From contig NC_030385.2 of assembly GCF_001625215.2 (NCBI RefSeq), positions 2,225,135 to 2,289,134 on the forward strand: a stretch of 64,000 bases of DNA, given 5' to 3'. The stretch is from Daucus carota subsp. sativus (Eukaryota; Streptophyta; Magnoliopsida; Apiales; Apiaceae). The notes beneath the pieces are model-generated. The model saw only the letters and a list, made by a program, of their open reading frames with translations. It did no database searches and was not told the DNA's origin. Shown piece after piece: positions 13,353 to 24,200 of this stretch (positions are counted from its first letter, which is position 1; every line of letters starts with the position of its first letter). The position numbers and the translations under genes are program-made.

Positions 13353-14245
13353 GTTATCAAACCGTGAATAACCTTTTTGAGATTTACAGATATGTTGTGT
13401 TGGCGTTCGCTGTCGCAGAATAGATAGTGCTATCGACGCATTGATGTATCCAACAAATAACACAAGGCTCGACATAACATTTTTTATAAATCTATTAGCA
13501 AGACATTGTTATGCTCCAACACGGAGACATTGTTTTGATTGGTTATGCAGATGCAGGTTATCTGTCTAACCCAGAAAAGGCTCGATCACAGATAGGTTAC
13601 TTGTTTACCTATGGCAATACGGCCATCTCTTGGCGATCGGTAAAACAATCTTTGGCTGCTACATCTTCTAATCATGCAGAAATTCTTGCGATCCATGAAG
13701 CTAGCCGAGAAAGTGTTTGGTTGAGATCAATGTGTCAACATATTCGAGAGTCATGTGGAATGCATTATGATAGGGCAATCCCTTCTTGAAAAGACTGCTT
13801 GACTTGGCTAGAAAGGTAGTGAGTGCATTGATGCAGAGAAGTTGGAATATAGTCAGTGTGCCACGAGTGACTCCTTTTGTTGTCGATTGATTTGACTCTG
13901 TCTCCTCCCACTCCCAGGAAGGATCAGATACAGATTCTCTCGTCCTGGTGGTTTGGGCATAGATCGGATTTTCCTTCTACGACGGCTAGTGAAATCATAA
14001 AGAGTGCGCTCCCCTTTCCCCTTGGGCATGAAGCCATTGGATCAGGGCTTTCTGCCTTGTTATCAAAAAGTTAGTTGGGTAAAGCAAACTCCCTCCTTGG
14101 ACGAGCACGGGCTTAGTCAAGTAGAACCGGGTTGCGCTGCTTGATGCTCCGATCGAAAACAAATAAGTGGGGCCATGCCGGTGCCCGTGTTATGTAACTA
14201 GGGTCTGATAATTAAGTTATTGCATATATACGAACATAGTGATTT

Positions 14246-14413
14246 CAAAGTGAAACCGTTGTAGGGATCAACCCCAGCTTCAATTAGGCCATCTCTGACA
14301 GCGGATTGCCAATTCTTGAGGTCCGGCTGTAACACAATGGCCTTCTCAACCCATTCATAGGAATGGTTAACCACTCCGAGATCCCAATTAAGACCAGAGT
14401 TCTTGCATAAATA
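14246..14413 (-). pseudogene. HOTHEAD-like GMC oxidoreductase exon fragment
   Basis: The minus-strand frame reads LNWDLGVVNHSYEWVEKAIV, then WQSAVRDGLIEAGVDPYNGF. This is characteristic of plant HOTHEAD-type FAD-dependent glucose-methanol-choline oxidoreductases, about 56 residues from the N-terminal half. The FAD-binding and catalytic parts are absent, so it is a dead fragment. It abuts the nad3 fragment with a few bases of overlap in another frame. Confidence 0.75.
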
Positions 14414-14721
14414 GTCAAAATCAATAAAAAGGCCATCATGGACCAAGATCCAAACGGATCAATCTTGTTGAGAGGTACTGCCCAAGGAAAGGAAAAGGTT
14501 ACTTCCGGATCAGGGATAATAAATAAAATTGAAACAAGATAAAATCGTATATCAAAACGACTTCTGGCATCACCGAAAGGATCGAAACCACATTCGTAGG
14601 CCGACAGTTTGTCTGGATAGGTCGAACTATTGGAAGCAAATAGAAAAGGAACACCGAGTGGGATCAAAGAAACTAGCGGACTGATCACTAAATAGATACA
14701 AATAGGTGCAAATTCTGACAT
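14410..14721 (-). pseudogene. nad3: Nuclear copy of mitochondrial nad3 (NUMT), 3'-truncated
   Basis: NADH dehydrogenase subunit 3 of mitochondrial complex I. The frame starts at the ATG at 14719-14721 and runs about 104 of the usual 118 residues (LSAYECGFDPFGDARSRFDI is diagnostic), then loses homology after FLLILTI. It keeps Pro or Ser where the mature protein has Leu or Phe through C-to-U RNA editing, for example IIPDPEVTFSFPWAVPLN. It was therefore copied from mitochondrial DNA and not from edited RNA. It has no transit peptide or 3' end and is not expected to work. Confidence 0.92.
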
Positions 14722-15514
14722 CCCGACAGTAATGTTTGAAAACAACACGACATGCATTGAGCAGTTAAAAGAAGGCTACGATAAAGGCGACAGGACTAAA
14801 CATATCTTGCCCAAGTTTTTCTTTACACATGACCTTCAAGAAAAGAGAGAAATCGAAGTTCAACAAATTCGTTCAAGTGACAACCTTACAGAATTGTTTA
14901 CGAAGTCATTACCCCCAACAATTTTCGAGAAATCAGTCAATAAAATCGGGATGCGTCGACTTAAAGATCTTAGATGAATTTTCAAAATCGATGTACTCTT
15001 TTTCATTTACTAGGATTCTTTCTCAATGGATTTTTTCCTAGAAAGGTTTTAATGAGGCACGATTTTTGAAAAATGGACATCCAAAGGAGAGTGTTCTAAA
15101 TGGATGTACTACACTCTTCTAGAACAATATTTGATCTTTCATTTTCCTAGACCTTTGATGTTTCAAGTTCTTGTAGCTATGGAACTTTGGCCTTTCAAAT
15201 TCTTGTAACTTCCATGTAATACACCTATAAATAGGTGCCCAAACTTGATCTTGTAAACATACTTCACAAGAAATACACAATCATTCTCTGACCCTCTTTC
15301 TAGTAGTCTAATATATAATAATATATTTGTAACATTTTTGGTTTTTTACCTATATTTAAGTAATTAAATATTAATATTTGATATAAGAATAATTAATGAT
15401 GTAAAAATATGTAATAATATTTTTTTAAATATTTTTAGTCAATATAAAATAATAACTTTTTTCAAATTAAATATATTAATTTCAGCACTTAGTGAAATAT
15501 ATAATTTAAACATA

Positions 15515-15769
15515 TACTCCCTCCGTCCCCTGAGTAGTATACATTGGGGGACCGGAACGCGGCACGGACTTTAATGCTCCTGTAAATTGTAGTTGTGTAA
15601 TTTATTTTTAAAATTTTCTTTTTTTGAATTAAAGTTTGGATGTTATATTTTTATTCAGAAAAAGAAAATCTCAAAAATAAGTTACGGAACTATATTTTAT
15701 AAGAGTATTGAAATGCGTGTCGAGCAGTTGAAAAGAAACGTATACAATTAAATGGGACAGAGGGAGTAT
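15515..15769. mobile_element. Stowaway-like MITE
   Basis: The left end TACTCCCTCCGTCCCCTGAG and the right end TGGGACAGAGGGAGTA are inverted. A GTATAC sits just inside each end. A partial relative lies at 19059. Confidence 0.8.
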
Positions 15770-15841
15770 CATCTTATTCCTACTTGTGATTTCAGTCCCA
15801 TATCGTTTCTTGAATCAAACAATCTCCTAAACATATAATAA

Positions 15842-16265
15842 AGGGAAATTCTTGATAGTACACTGATAGGATTGGATTTTCTCAATGGTACCATCGCATT
15901 TTTGACTTCTACCAGTGGTACCCTCGTACTTTTAATTTACTCTCTATGGTACACTCGTGTACTTTTGATCAACTCTCTATTGATTTCAGACTGTAAAAGA
16001 AATTGTATATTTGAAATCCTTGCGAAAAGTTACATAAAACAGACCCTTAAATCATGTAAAACAGAGTCAAAATGAGTTATGTAACTTTTCGCAAGGATTT
16101 CAAATATACAATTTGTTTTACAATCTGAAATCAATAGATCAAAAGTACACGAGGGTACCATAGAGAGTAAATTAAAAGTACGAAGTTACAACTGGTAGAA
16201 GTCAAAAATGCGATGGCACCATTGTGAAAAAACAATTCTATGAGTGTACCATCAAGAATTTCTCT
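15842..16265. mobile_element. Long foldback element with arms of about 190 bases
   Basis: The left arm begins AGGGAAATTCTTGATAGTAC; the right arm ends in its inverted counterpart GTACCATCAAGAATTTCTCT. Inner arm pairs include AACTTTTCGCAAGGATTTCA and its reverse complement. The unpaired centre is only about 30-40 bases. No coding capacity. RNA from either strand would form a long hairpin. Confidence 0.85.
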
Positions 16266-16269
16266 ATAA

Positions 16270-16750
16270 TAAATGATATGATACCTTAAACATATACCTG
16301 ATGTGATTCATATTAATGTGAGAAATACAAAAATTTCTTAAAGGACTAGAACTCTGATGCATGTCTCCATTTATAACCTGAATAAAGATTTTAAAAATCA
16401 AAAAGAACGATAATTAAAAATCACCGCAAGTAAGAGAAAACCAACAAGCATTCTTGGGCACACCGACTCCTAATTTCTGAAAATAAATATTATGGGACCA
16501 GGAAAACCACAGTAACCAAGCTGGAGATTTTTAGCATATAAAATGAGTATGGAATGCAAACTCGCAGGACGCGGAGTTGCTTCCGTATGAATTTTTCGAT
16601 TGCCATGTCATCCTCACACGCTTAGTCAACACGATCCATCTGGTCTCCCTGTTCATACATAGCTCACCATTTATTGTCTTTGGTTTTCAGTAGTATTTAA
16701 TTCAGTATTAAATACAGTTCAGATTAACATTATGGTAATTTTTTATTCGG
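16270..16750. other. Spacer without gene
   Basis: Nothing beyond AT-rich sequence was recognised. Confidence 0.4.
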
Positions 16751-16756
16751 TTTTTC

Positions 16757-16937
16757 TAGCATGTGCCCATGGGCACATGCTAAGCGCGGAGTTTTATAAA
16801 TTTGGGAGGTTTTGATTGGCTTTTGCATGTTAATAATGGTGGACCCCCCCGGCAAATGCAACAACCACACCAATCAAAACCTCCCAAACTTATAAAACTC
16901 CGCGCTTAGAATGTGCTCATGGGTACACACTAGACAA
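16757..16937. mobile_element. Compact foldback element with palindromic tip
   Basis: The arms contain GCGCGGAGTTTTATAAATTT, then GGGAGGTTTTGATTGG, and their inverted copies CCAATCAAAACCTCCCAAAC and TTATAAAACTCCGCGC. The outer left end is itself a palindrome, GCATGTGCCCATGGGCACATGC less its last two bases. The centre is a short C-rich loop. Confidence 0.8.
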
Positions 16938-17072
16938 ACCCTTTTTTATTATAAATTTGTTTGATATCGAATTCATATATAATATAATGACAAAAAAATC
17001 ATAAAATATCACATTCAAATTCACAATTGAATGCACCCAACAATCCTGGTTGGTCCAATGTTGGTAAATTAT

Positions 17073-17434
17073 TACTCCCTCCGTCTCAAGCGATAGTATA
17101 CATTTGGTTGGGACACGGAGAGCGAGAAAAAAATATTAAAAATAAGTAAAGTTAGATGAAAAGTAGGTACGTGATGGGTCCCATTAATTTTAAATACTCC
17201 CTCCGTTTTGAAATATAAGTCGTTTGACTTTTTGATGCACATTTCTAAGTTCATTGACTGCATAGTTAAAATCATTATTTTTAAAATTTTCTTTTTTTGA
17301 ATAAAAGTATATGATTAATATTATAATTGGGAAAAAGAAAATTTTAAGAATAACAATTTTAATTAAGCCTTCAAAAGACTTAGAAGTGTGTGCCAAAAAG
17401 ACAAGTGACCTATATTTTAAAACGGACAGAGTAA
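17073..17434. mobile_element. Two Stowaway-type MITE pieces
   Basis: One end TACTCCCTCCGTCTCAAGCG is at 17073. A complete element follows at 17195-17434, with TACTCCCTCCGTTTTGAAAT and the inverted end ATTTTAAAACGGACAGAGTA. The first piece has no clear matching right end. Confidence 0.65.
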
Positions 17435-17707
17435 TAGATTTGAGATAGTGTGGCTCCCGTTAAATGTCACTAACGAGAGACAAACTTTTAAAAAACGGAA
17501 CCAAAATCTAACTACATTTGTAAGAATTTGGAACAAATATGAAATTTACTCTTTATATAATCGACATGAGATGTTAAATGAAATATATCCTTACATATTA
17601 TGACTTGTAAATTTATGAATATGATGAAAACTTAAATTTAATAATGTAAATCTTATAACACTTCAAAATAAAATTAACTTCATTAAATGATAATAATTGT
17701 TAATATA

Positions 17708-18490
17708 TACTCCCTCCGTTCCACAATACATGTCTCTTTTGGAAGAACTTTTTTCCCATAATACTTGTCCACTTTTAGTTTCCAATGCAAATATATTGAC
17801 ATTATTCCAAAATCACTCTTCTTGAAAGTTGTATAACAATTAATAAGGGTTGGATAAGAGTTTACATTCATGCATTTATTACGGGTACAAGTGAGAAAAT
17901 TATGTGGGTGTTTGTTTACGGCTTTTAAGCCCAACTTCTGGTTTATACTCCTTCCGTCCCAAAATAGTTGTCACATTTCTATTTTTGTTGGTCAAATTGA
18001 CTACGTTTTGATCAAAAATTATAAATCAATTACTTATTATTTTAAAAAACTGAAAATTACATTTTAAAGTAGATTAAAAGTTATTTCTGATGCCATATTT
18101 TTTTTTATATTATCAACTGATAAAATATTAATAAATTTCAGTCAAACTCTAGTCAATTTGACCAGCACAAAACCAAATGTGACAAATATTTTGGGACAAA
18201 GGGAGTAAGTTAGAAGCATTTATTTGTACCGTCTGTGTAAAAAGTCAAGAAGCACTTATAAAAAGTTAGGAATGCTAGCTTTTGTTTCAGGATTTCTACC
18301 TATTTCCCAAATACTTTAATCACTTATTGGTCTTAACTTGTTTCTAACTTCTACTCTACTTTTTTATTTTAAGCAAGAAGCACTTATTTTAAACTCACCC
18401 AAACGGCCCTTATATCTAACTAATAAGAATATTTTTTTAATATGCGTAATTTTTTCAAAAAAGACATATACTATGAGATGGAGGGAGTAT
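17708..18490. mobile_element. Three nested MITEs
   Basis: The outer Stowaway-like ends are at 17708 (TACTCCCTCCGTTCCACAAT) and 18490 (GATGGAGGGAGTA). Inside lies a hAT-like element at 17904-18413 (GTGGGTGTTTGTTTACGG and CACCCAAACGGCCC). Inside that lies another Stowaway-like element at 17945-18208 (TACTCCTTCCGTCCCAAAAT and ATTTTGGGACAAAGGGAGTA). Confidence 0.75.
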
Positions 18491-18494
18491 TTTA

Positions 18495-20575
18495 ATCTTA
18501 TACATATATTCTAGCTGGTGAAGCTTCTTATGCATGTCACCATGTCAGGCCGTGCATCTGAATTCCGGAGTTCAGAGTTTCACTCTTTTAGATCTTCTAC
18601 ACTTGACTTCAAGTCTCCCCATGTGACATGCGAGTTTAAAGTCAAATCTTGCATCATTTTATGGATTTTCCACGTCAGTACAGTGTATATAATGTGTATG
18701 GATTATATATATGAGTTCATGGTTTTCTAATTTAAAAGGAAAACTGAAAATCTAATATGTCAATATACATGACTTTCATATAGAGTACAATACACATTCA
18801 ACTTAAAAATATAAAATATATAATTTTTTTGGCGTTTATATTTAATTTCATTTTACACACAGATGACCTCAAATTATTCATATATATATATACTCGAATA
18901 TTTTTTTTCACAAAAAGTCAAAACTTGAAATGTCAAATAGAACACTCTGCACGTGAAATATATTTAGGAACTAAAATAAATACTAATGAAAAGTGGAATT
19001 CCATTTCTTTCCACCGGCTTAAGGACAAGCAATTCGATCCGCAAAGGTTGGATGAGTGTACTCCTTTCGTCCCACCCAACGATATATATTGGCGGACGCG
19101 ACACGGATTTTAATGTTCGTGTGAAGTATACTTTTACAATTTATTTTTAAAATTTTTGACGAAAGAAATATCTAATTAAAATTAGGAAAAACCTAAACAA
19201 ATATCTATCAATGGTTTCATACAAAACAAATAATACAATCTAATAATCAAAAATTCTAATTCAGTCACTTTAACCGCTAATCTTCAATTAACAAATAGGG
19301 CTATTATATACTCTTCATAATAAGGTAAAATTAAATCGAAACTGTTAGAAAATTAGAAATAGTCTACTAGGCTTATTATTTTCGTCAAGAAAGGCGCTAG
19401 AACTCAGACTTGATCTGTTTAGAGCAAACAATAGAAAATTAGAATATGAGCAGTATTACTCAATTATCCCAACTTGCCGCAAAACAAATTTTTAACAAAG
19501 TCAAATACTACTTTAAGAACTTGCAGAATCTTTTACGAACTTCTCGCGGTTAAATATTTTATTGAGAGTTGGGAGTAGAGAAATGTTAATTTCAGTTTGA
19601 TTTCTTGTTTTATAAAAATGTAGTCTAAAAAATTGTGTTCACACTTTGACCATACATTGAATACTCGATATATAATTAGAATATTTTAACTAATTATTAA
19701 TCAAACATTTATCCTTTTCCTTTTTTTTTTTTGAATAAACATTTATCCTTTTCTAGTTTAATCTCAATTGGCTTTTTATCATATTAGGATTACCAACATT
19801 AATTTTATTTTTATTTTTCATTTAGCCTTTTTCTTAAAAACAAAAGAAATATGGACAACTCGAATTTTCCCTTCTCTATACATCTGGCTCCAAACGATTC
19901 GGTGAATATCTGAAAATAATTGCACTTTGAAGAGATCTTTTCAAATACAAGGCATGTGTTCTAATTTCCAAAACATAAACCTAAACTACAATAGCACAAG
20001 GACTGTTGGGGTTGGTAATATTCTTTGTTCAGAACCGAACAATAAATAAATTTTCCTATTAACTATAGTTTTGTCAGCATTGCAGCAATAGTCTACAATC
20101 TAAACTTCGCAAATATACTATTACCACTTATAATCAATATTCAATATATCTATAGTTCTTTTTAGCTAAGCACATGACATCCACGCCCACGTGACATCTT
20201 TGAAAACTCACACACATTTATAATTTCGATTGAAAATGCTATATCCAGAGATTTTTTTATTTCCAGAGCAAAATAAAAAGGAAAGTACAAAACTGCCCCT
20301 TCTATATACAATAAACAGCTCTTTGGAAAAAATTAATGTAAGGATGATATGAACTTTTCAAGCTTTGTTGCTCTGAAAATAAAAAAAAAAAGCTTTGGAA
20401 ATAACATTTCCCTTTCGATTATTACTGGATTGTGTTTTCTTGAATAGAACTGAGGAAAAATGAAATGAATTTTATACTCATTCTTATTGTTTAATAAAAT
20501 ATCACTCATATATTTTAAAATAAATGCTCATTGCACTTTTACATCATGTTCGTTTCAATTTCTATCACATAAAAT
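18495..20575. other. Gene-free region with one MITE end
   Basis: A one-sided Stowaway-like end (TACTCCTTTCGTCCCACCCA, then GGCGGACGCGACACGG) lies at 19059-19150 and resembles the copy at 15515. The rest is AT-rich with nothing coding recognised. Confidence 0.45.
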
Positions 20576-20935
20576 TTAGGCCATGTTTGGAAGTTAGAGG
20601 TTTGGGGCAAAATTAGAGGTTTGAGGTGGTTTAGAGGTTTGACCAAGAGAATCCGCTAAAATTGGTGTTTGGTAGATAGCGGATTGAAAGTTGAAACAGA
20701 GGTTTGGATCCAAAAAACTAATATTGAAAAAACTACTTTGAGGAGTTTTTTGGGTTAGCGGTTTGGGTATGTGTCACAAAAAGCTCATCAAACAGCTATT
20801 TACCAAACAGTTTTACAACAAACCGCTAATTCAATCTGCTAGTCAAAACATCTATTTAAATCAGCTAGTCAAAACATCTAATTCAATCCGCTAACAGTTA
20901 ACCGCTAACCGCTAATTCCCAAACAAGGCCTTAAA
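20576..20935. mobile_element. MITE with AAGGCC-TGTTTGG ends
   Basis: The left end TTTAGGCCATGTTTGG and the right end CCAAACAAGGCCTTAA are inverted. The interior repeats AACCGCTA and AGAGGTTTG. The ends look hAT-like. It lies about 0.3 kb upstream of the Rboh start. Confidence 0.7.
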
Positions 20936-21070
20936 CTTATTCATATTTAATCAAAATTATATCATACTTTTTTTCTTTATCCTTGATGAACGGACTTAAT
21001 TTCTTGGGTACCAGGAAAAACAATCAAGAAATAAATTGAGTTGGTTCAGTTCACACCAAAGCCAAACAAA

Positions 21071-21118
21071 CTTTGACCCGAGCTGCACAGATACTCGGTA
21101 GTCGGTAGTATATATAAG
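21071..21118 (+). promoter_or_regulatory. W-box and TATA box of the Rboh gene
   Basis: TATATATAAG at 21109-21118 lies about 157 bases before the start codon and is a good plant TATA box. TTGACC at 21073-21078 is a WRKY-binding W-box core, in line with the known defence induction of Rboh genes. Use of either site is inferred. Confidence 0.6.
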
Positions 21119-21274
21119 TTGTTGGTGGCCTCATTCTGTGTATAAACACAATTCTAGCCTCGTAGCACAAAACAAAATCTTGTACTCTTCCCCCATTCAA
21201 TCTACTCCATTCATATTTCTCCACCCTTGAGGCTCTTGGACCTTTTTCAACTCAACTACATCACACACATTTAA

Positions 21275-24200
21275 ATGGGCACGGAAGGTTCCGGTGAAGG
21301 GTACTTGAAGAAGCACTTCCACCACCATCAGCACCACCACTCTGACACCGAGGTAATGAGCACCGAGAAGCTGGCATTCAGCGGGCCGCTGAACCAGCGT
21401 GGTGGCAGAAAGAGTGCAAGGTTTAGCAGCAACCCTGATGATGATTATGTCGAGGTCACTATCGATGTTCGAGATGATTCACTGGCGGTTCACAGTGTCA
21501 AGACTGCTGGTGGGGGTGAGCTGGAAGATCAGGAGCTTACTTTGTTGGCCAGGGGGTTGGAGAAGAAGTCCTCTTTCGGATCTTCGGTTGTGAGGAATGC
21601 TTCTACTAAGATCAGGCAGGTTTCGCAGGAGCTCAAGCGTTTGGCTTCGCTGACTAAGAGATCACATGCTGGAAAGCTGGACAGGAGTAAATCTGCAGCG
21701 GCTCATGCTCTTAAGGGTCTGAAGTTTATTAGCAAGACTGATGGGGGTGCTGGTTGGGCCGCGGTGGAGAAGCGGTTTGATGAACTCACCTCCGCCACTA
21801 CTGGATTGCTGCCCCGGGCGCTCTTTGGGCAATGCATAGGTAAAAGCAGCTCTTTTCCTAATTATGTTAAGAATTTAGCTACTGTGGCTGATGTTCTGTT
21901 TTGGTTATTGGCAGGGATGAATAAGGAGTCTAAAGAGTTTGCTGGAGAGCTTTTTGATGCACTGACCCGGAGGAGGAACATTACGGGAGAATTGATCAAC
22001 AAAGCAGAGTTGAAAGAGTTCTGGGAACAAATTTCTGATCAAAGTTTTGACTCCAGGCTTCGAACTTTCTTTGATATGTAAGTAGGAAAATATGATCAAA
22101 CATTATTGGCTTTTGATGCTTTAACATACTTTTAGTAATTATAGTATATAATTTGAAGGACAATTTTGTGGCAGGGTTGATAAAGATGCGGATGGACGAA
22201 TAACAGAGGAAGAGGTCAGAGAGGTATAGACCTTATGTGTTTTTCAATTAATCATATATATGGTCTACACGAAAAATTGTATATTAAGAATAGAACGTTA
22301 CTGTGAATTGAGCAAGAATTTGCCTTTGTAGATTATCAGCCTCAGCGCCTCTGCAAACAAACTGTCGAATATCCAAAAACAAGCAGATGAATACGCAGCA
22401 CTGATCATGGAAGAGTTAGACCCAGACAATGTCGGTTACATCATGGTAAGAAAAGGGCAATACATTTAATTTAAAAAGTAGAACTGGGTAATCAAATTAT
22501 ATAATTTGCCACTGAGAATCCTATTGTATGCACTCAGATAGAAAACTTGGAGATGCTTTTGTTACAAGTTCCAAACCAACCAGTTAGAGGAGGTGAAAGC
22601 AAACTTTTAAGCCAGATGCTAAGCCAAAAGCTCAAGCCTACACATGATCATAATATAGTTCGGAGAAGTATTAGAGATTTCAAGTACTTTTTGCTAGATA
22701 ATTGGAAAAGAGTTTGGGTATTGGCGCTATGGATAGGAGTGATGGCTGGTTTATTTACTTACAAGTATGTGCAGTACAAAAACAGAGCAGCGTATGAAGT
22801 GATTGGCTTTTGTGTTTGTTTAGCCAAGGGTGCAGCTGAGACACTTAAGTTAAACATGGCTCTAATATTACTGCCAGTTTGTCGGAACACTATCACTTGG
22901 CTAAGGAACAAAACCAAACTGGGCATGGCTGTTCCATTCGACGACAACCTCAATTTCCATAAAGTAAGTCTTTTAATAGGAATATGACGAGAATTTGATA
23001 GATGCGAGTTTACTAAAGAGTTGGTGACTTTCCTTGCAGGTTATAGCAGTTGGAATTGCGATCGGTGTCGGGGTTCATGCAATTTCCCATTTAGCTTGCG
23101 ACTTTCCTCGCCTTCTCCACGCAAGTGAGGAGAAGTATGAGTTAATGAAGCCATTCTTCGGGGAAGATCAACCTACAAGCTACTGGCATTTTGTAAAGGA
23201 AATAGAAGGGGTTACTGGGATTATAATGGTAGTGTTGATGACTATAGCCTTCACGCTCGCTACCCCTTGGTTAAGGCGAGGCAGACTAAACCTACCTAAC
23301 TTTTTGAAAAAGTTCACTGGATTCAATGCCTTCTGGTATTCCCATCACCTTTTCGTGATAGTTTACACTCTGCTTATAATCCACGGTATTAGACTTTACT
23401 TGACCCACGAATGGTACAAGAAAACGGTAAGTATAGACACAAATCATCCTGATCTATCCCTTTACAAAGATATAGTTTCTCATCTTTCATTGTAATGTTC
23501 ACCAAATGTCTACATTTTGCTTGTGACAGACCTGGATGTATTTGGCAGTTCCTGTCACACTTTACGCAGGTGAGAGATTAGTAAGGGTATTTAGATCGAG
23601 CATCAAGCCTGTCAAGATACTTAAGGTAAGCTCACAATTTATATTAAATAAATTATGCATGTTTGATGTCTAAATATAAAAAGTCTTGAGTTATGGTGAT
23701 ATTTATAGGTGGCGGTTTATCCCGGAAATGTTTTGGCCATTCACATGTCAAAGCCTCAGGGATTCAGATACAAGAGCGGGCAATACATGTTTGTCAATTG
23801 TGCAGCCGTTTCACCATTTGAATGGTAGGGGTCCTTCGATTTGCCTAAAACTTGCGTTTTGAATTTATTGGCTATTTGTTCTAAAGTTACACCAGTACTT
23901 AATTATTCCATAGTCTAAATTTTATTAGAACTTTGTAGACTTGTAGTATAAGGAGCCAATATATTTTTTTAAATATAATTAATCACAACAAAACGAGTAT
24001 AGATTCTAAATGGTCCAGATATTGCAATCATTTCTTAGGAGTTCTATTATTGCTAATAATTCATGTGTTAACAGGCATCCGTTTTCCATTACATCTGCCC
24101 CTGGAGACGACTATTTAAGTGTTCATATTCGAACTCTTGGTGACTGGACACGACAACTTAAGACTGTTTTCTCAGAGGTGACTGAAATGTTCTATAAACA

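Larger units (their letters stand above)
13788..14725. other. Chimeric foreign insertion inside the copia relic
   Basis: The copia reading breaks after AIPS and resumes at IPTVMF. The two sides share ATCCC, so the junction looks like microhomology joining. The insert has higher GC than its surroundings. It holds a HOTHEAD-like exon fragment and a mitochondrial nad3 fragment. The stretch 13865-14200 codes for nothing recognisable but has the base composition and texture of plant mitochondrial spacer, which is an inference only. Confidence 0.7.
13505..15320 (+). mobile_element. 5'-truncated Ty1/copia retrotransposon relic
   Basis: The frame at 13511-13787 gives the copia RNase H domain (GYADAGYLSNPEKARSQIGY, then AATSSNHAEILAIHEASRE with its catalytic-site context). 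After a foreign insertion, the C-terminal part resumes at about 14726-14985 (MFENNTTCIEQL, KFFFTHDL, VQQIRSSDNL, GMRRLKDL). A purine tract AAAGGAGAG near 15083 is followed by an LTR-like sequence with TATAAATAGG near 15230. Gag, protease, integrase, most of reverse transcriptase and the 5' LTR are missing. Confidence 0.85.

Noticed and set aside
13511..13789. Independent 92-codon gene
   Set aside because: It is the RNase H part of a copia polyprotein, truncated on both sides.
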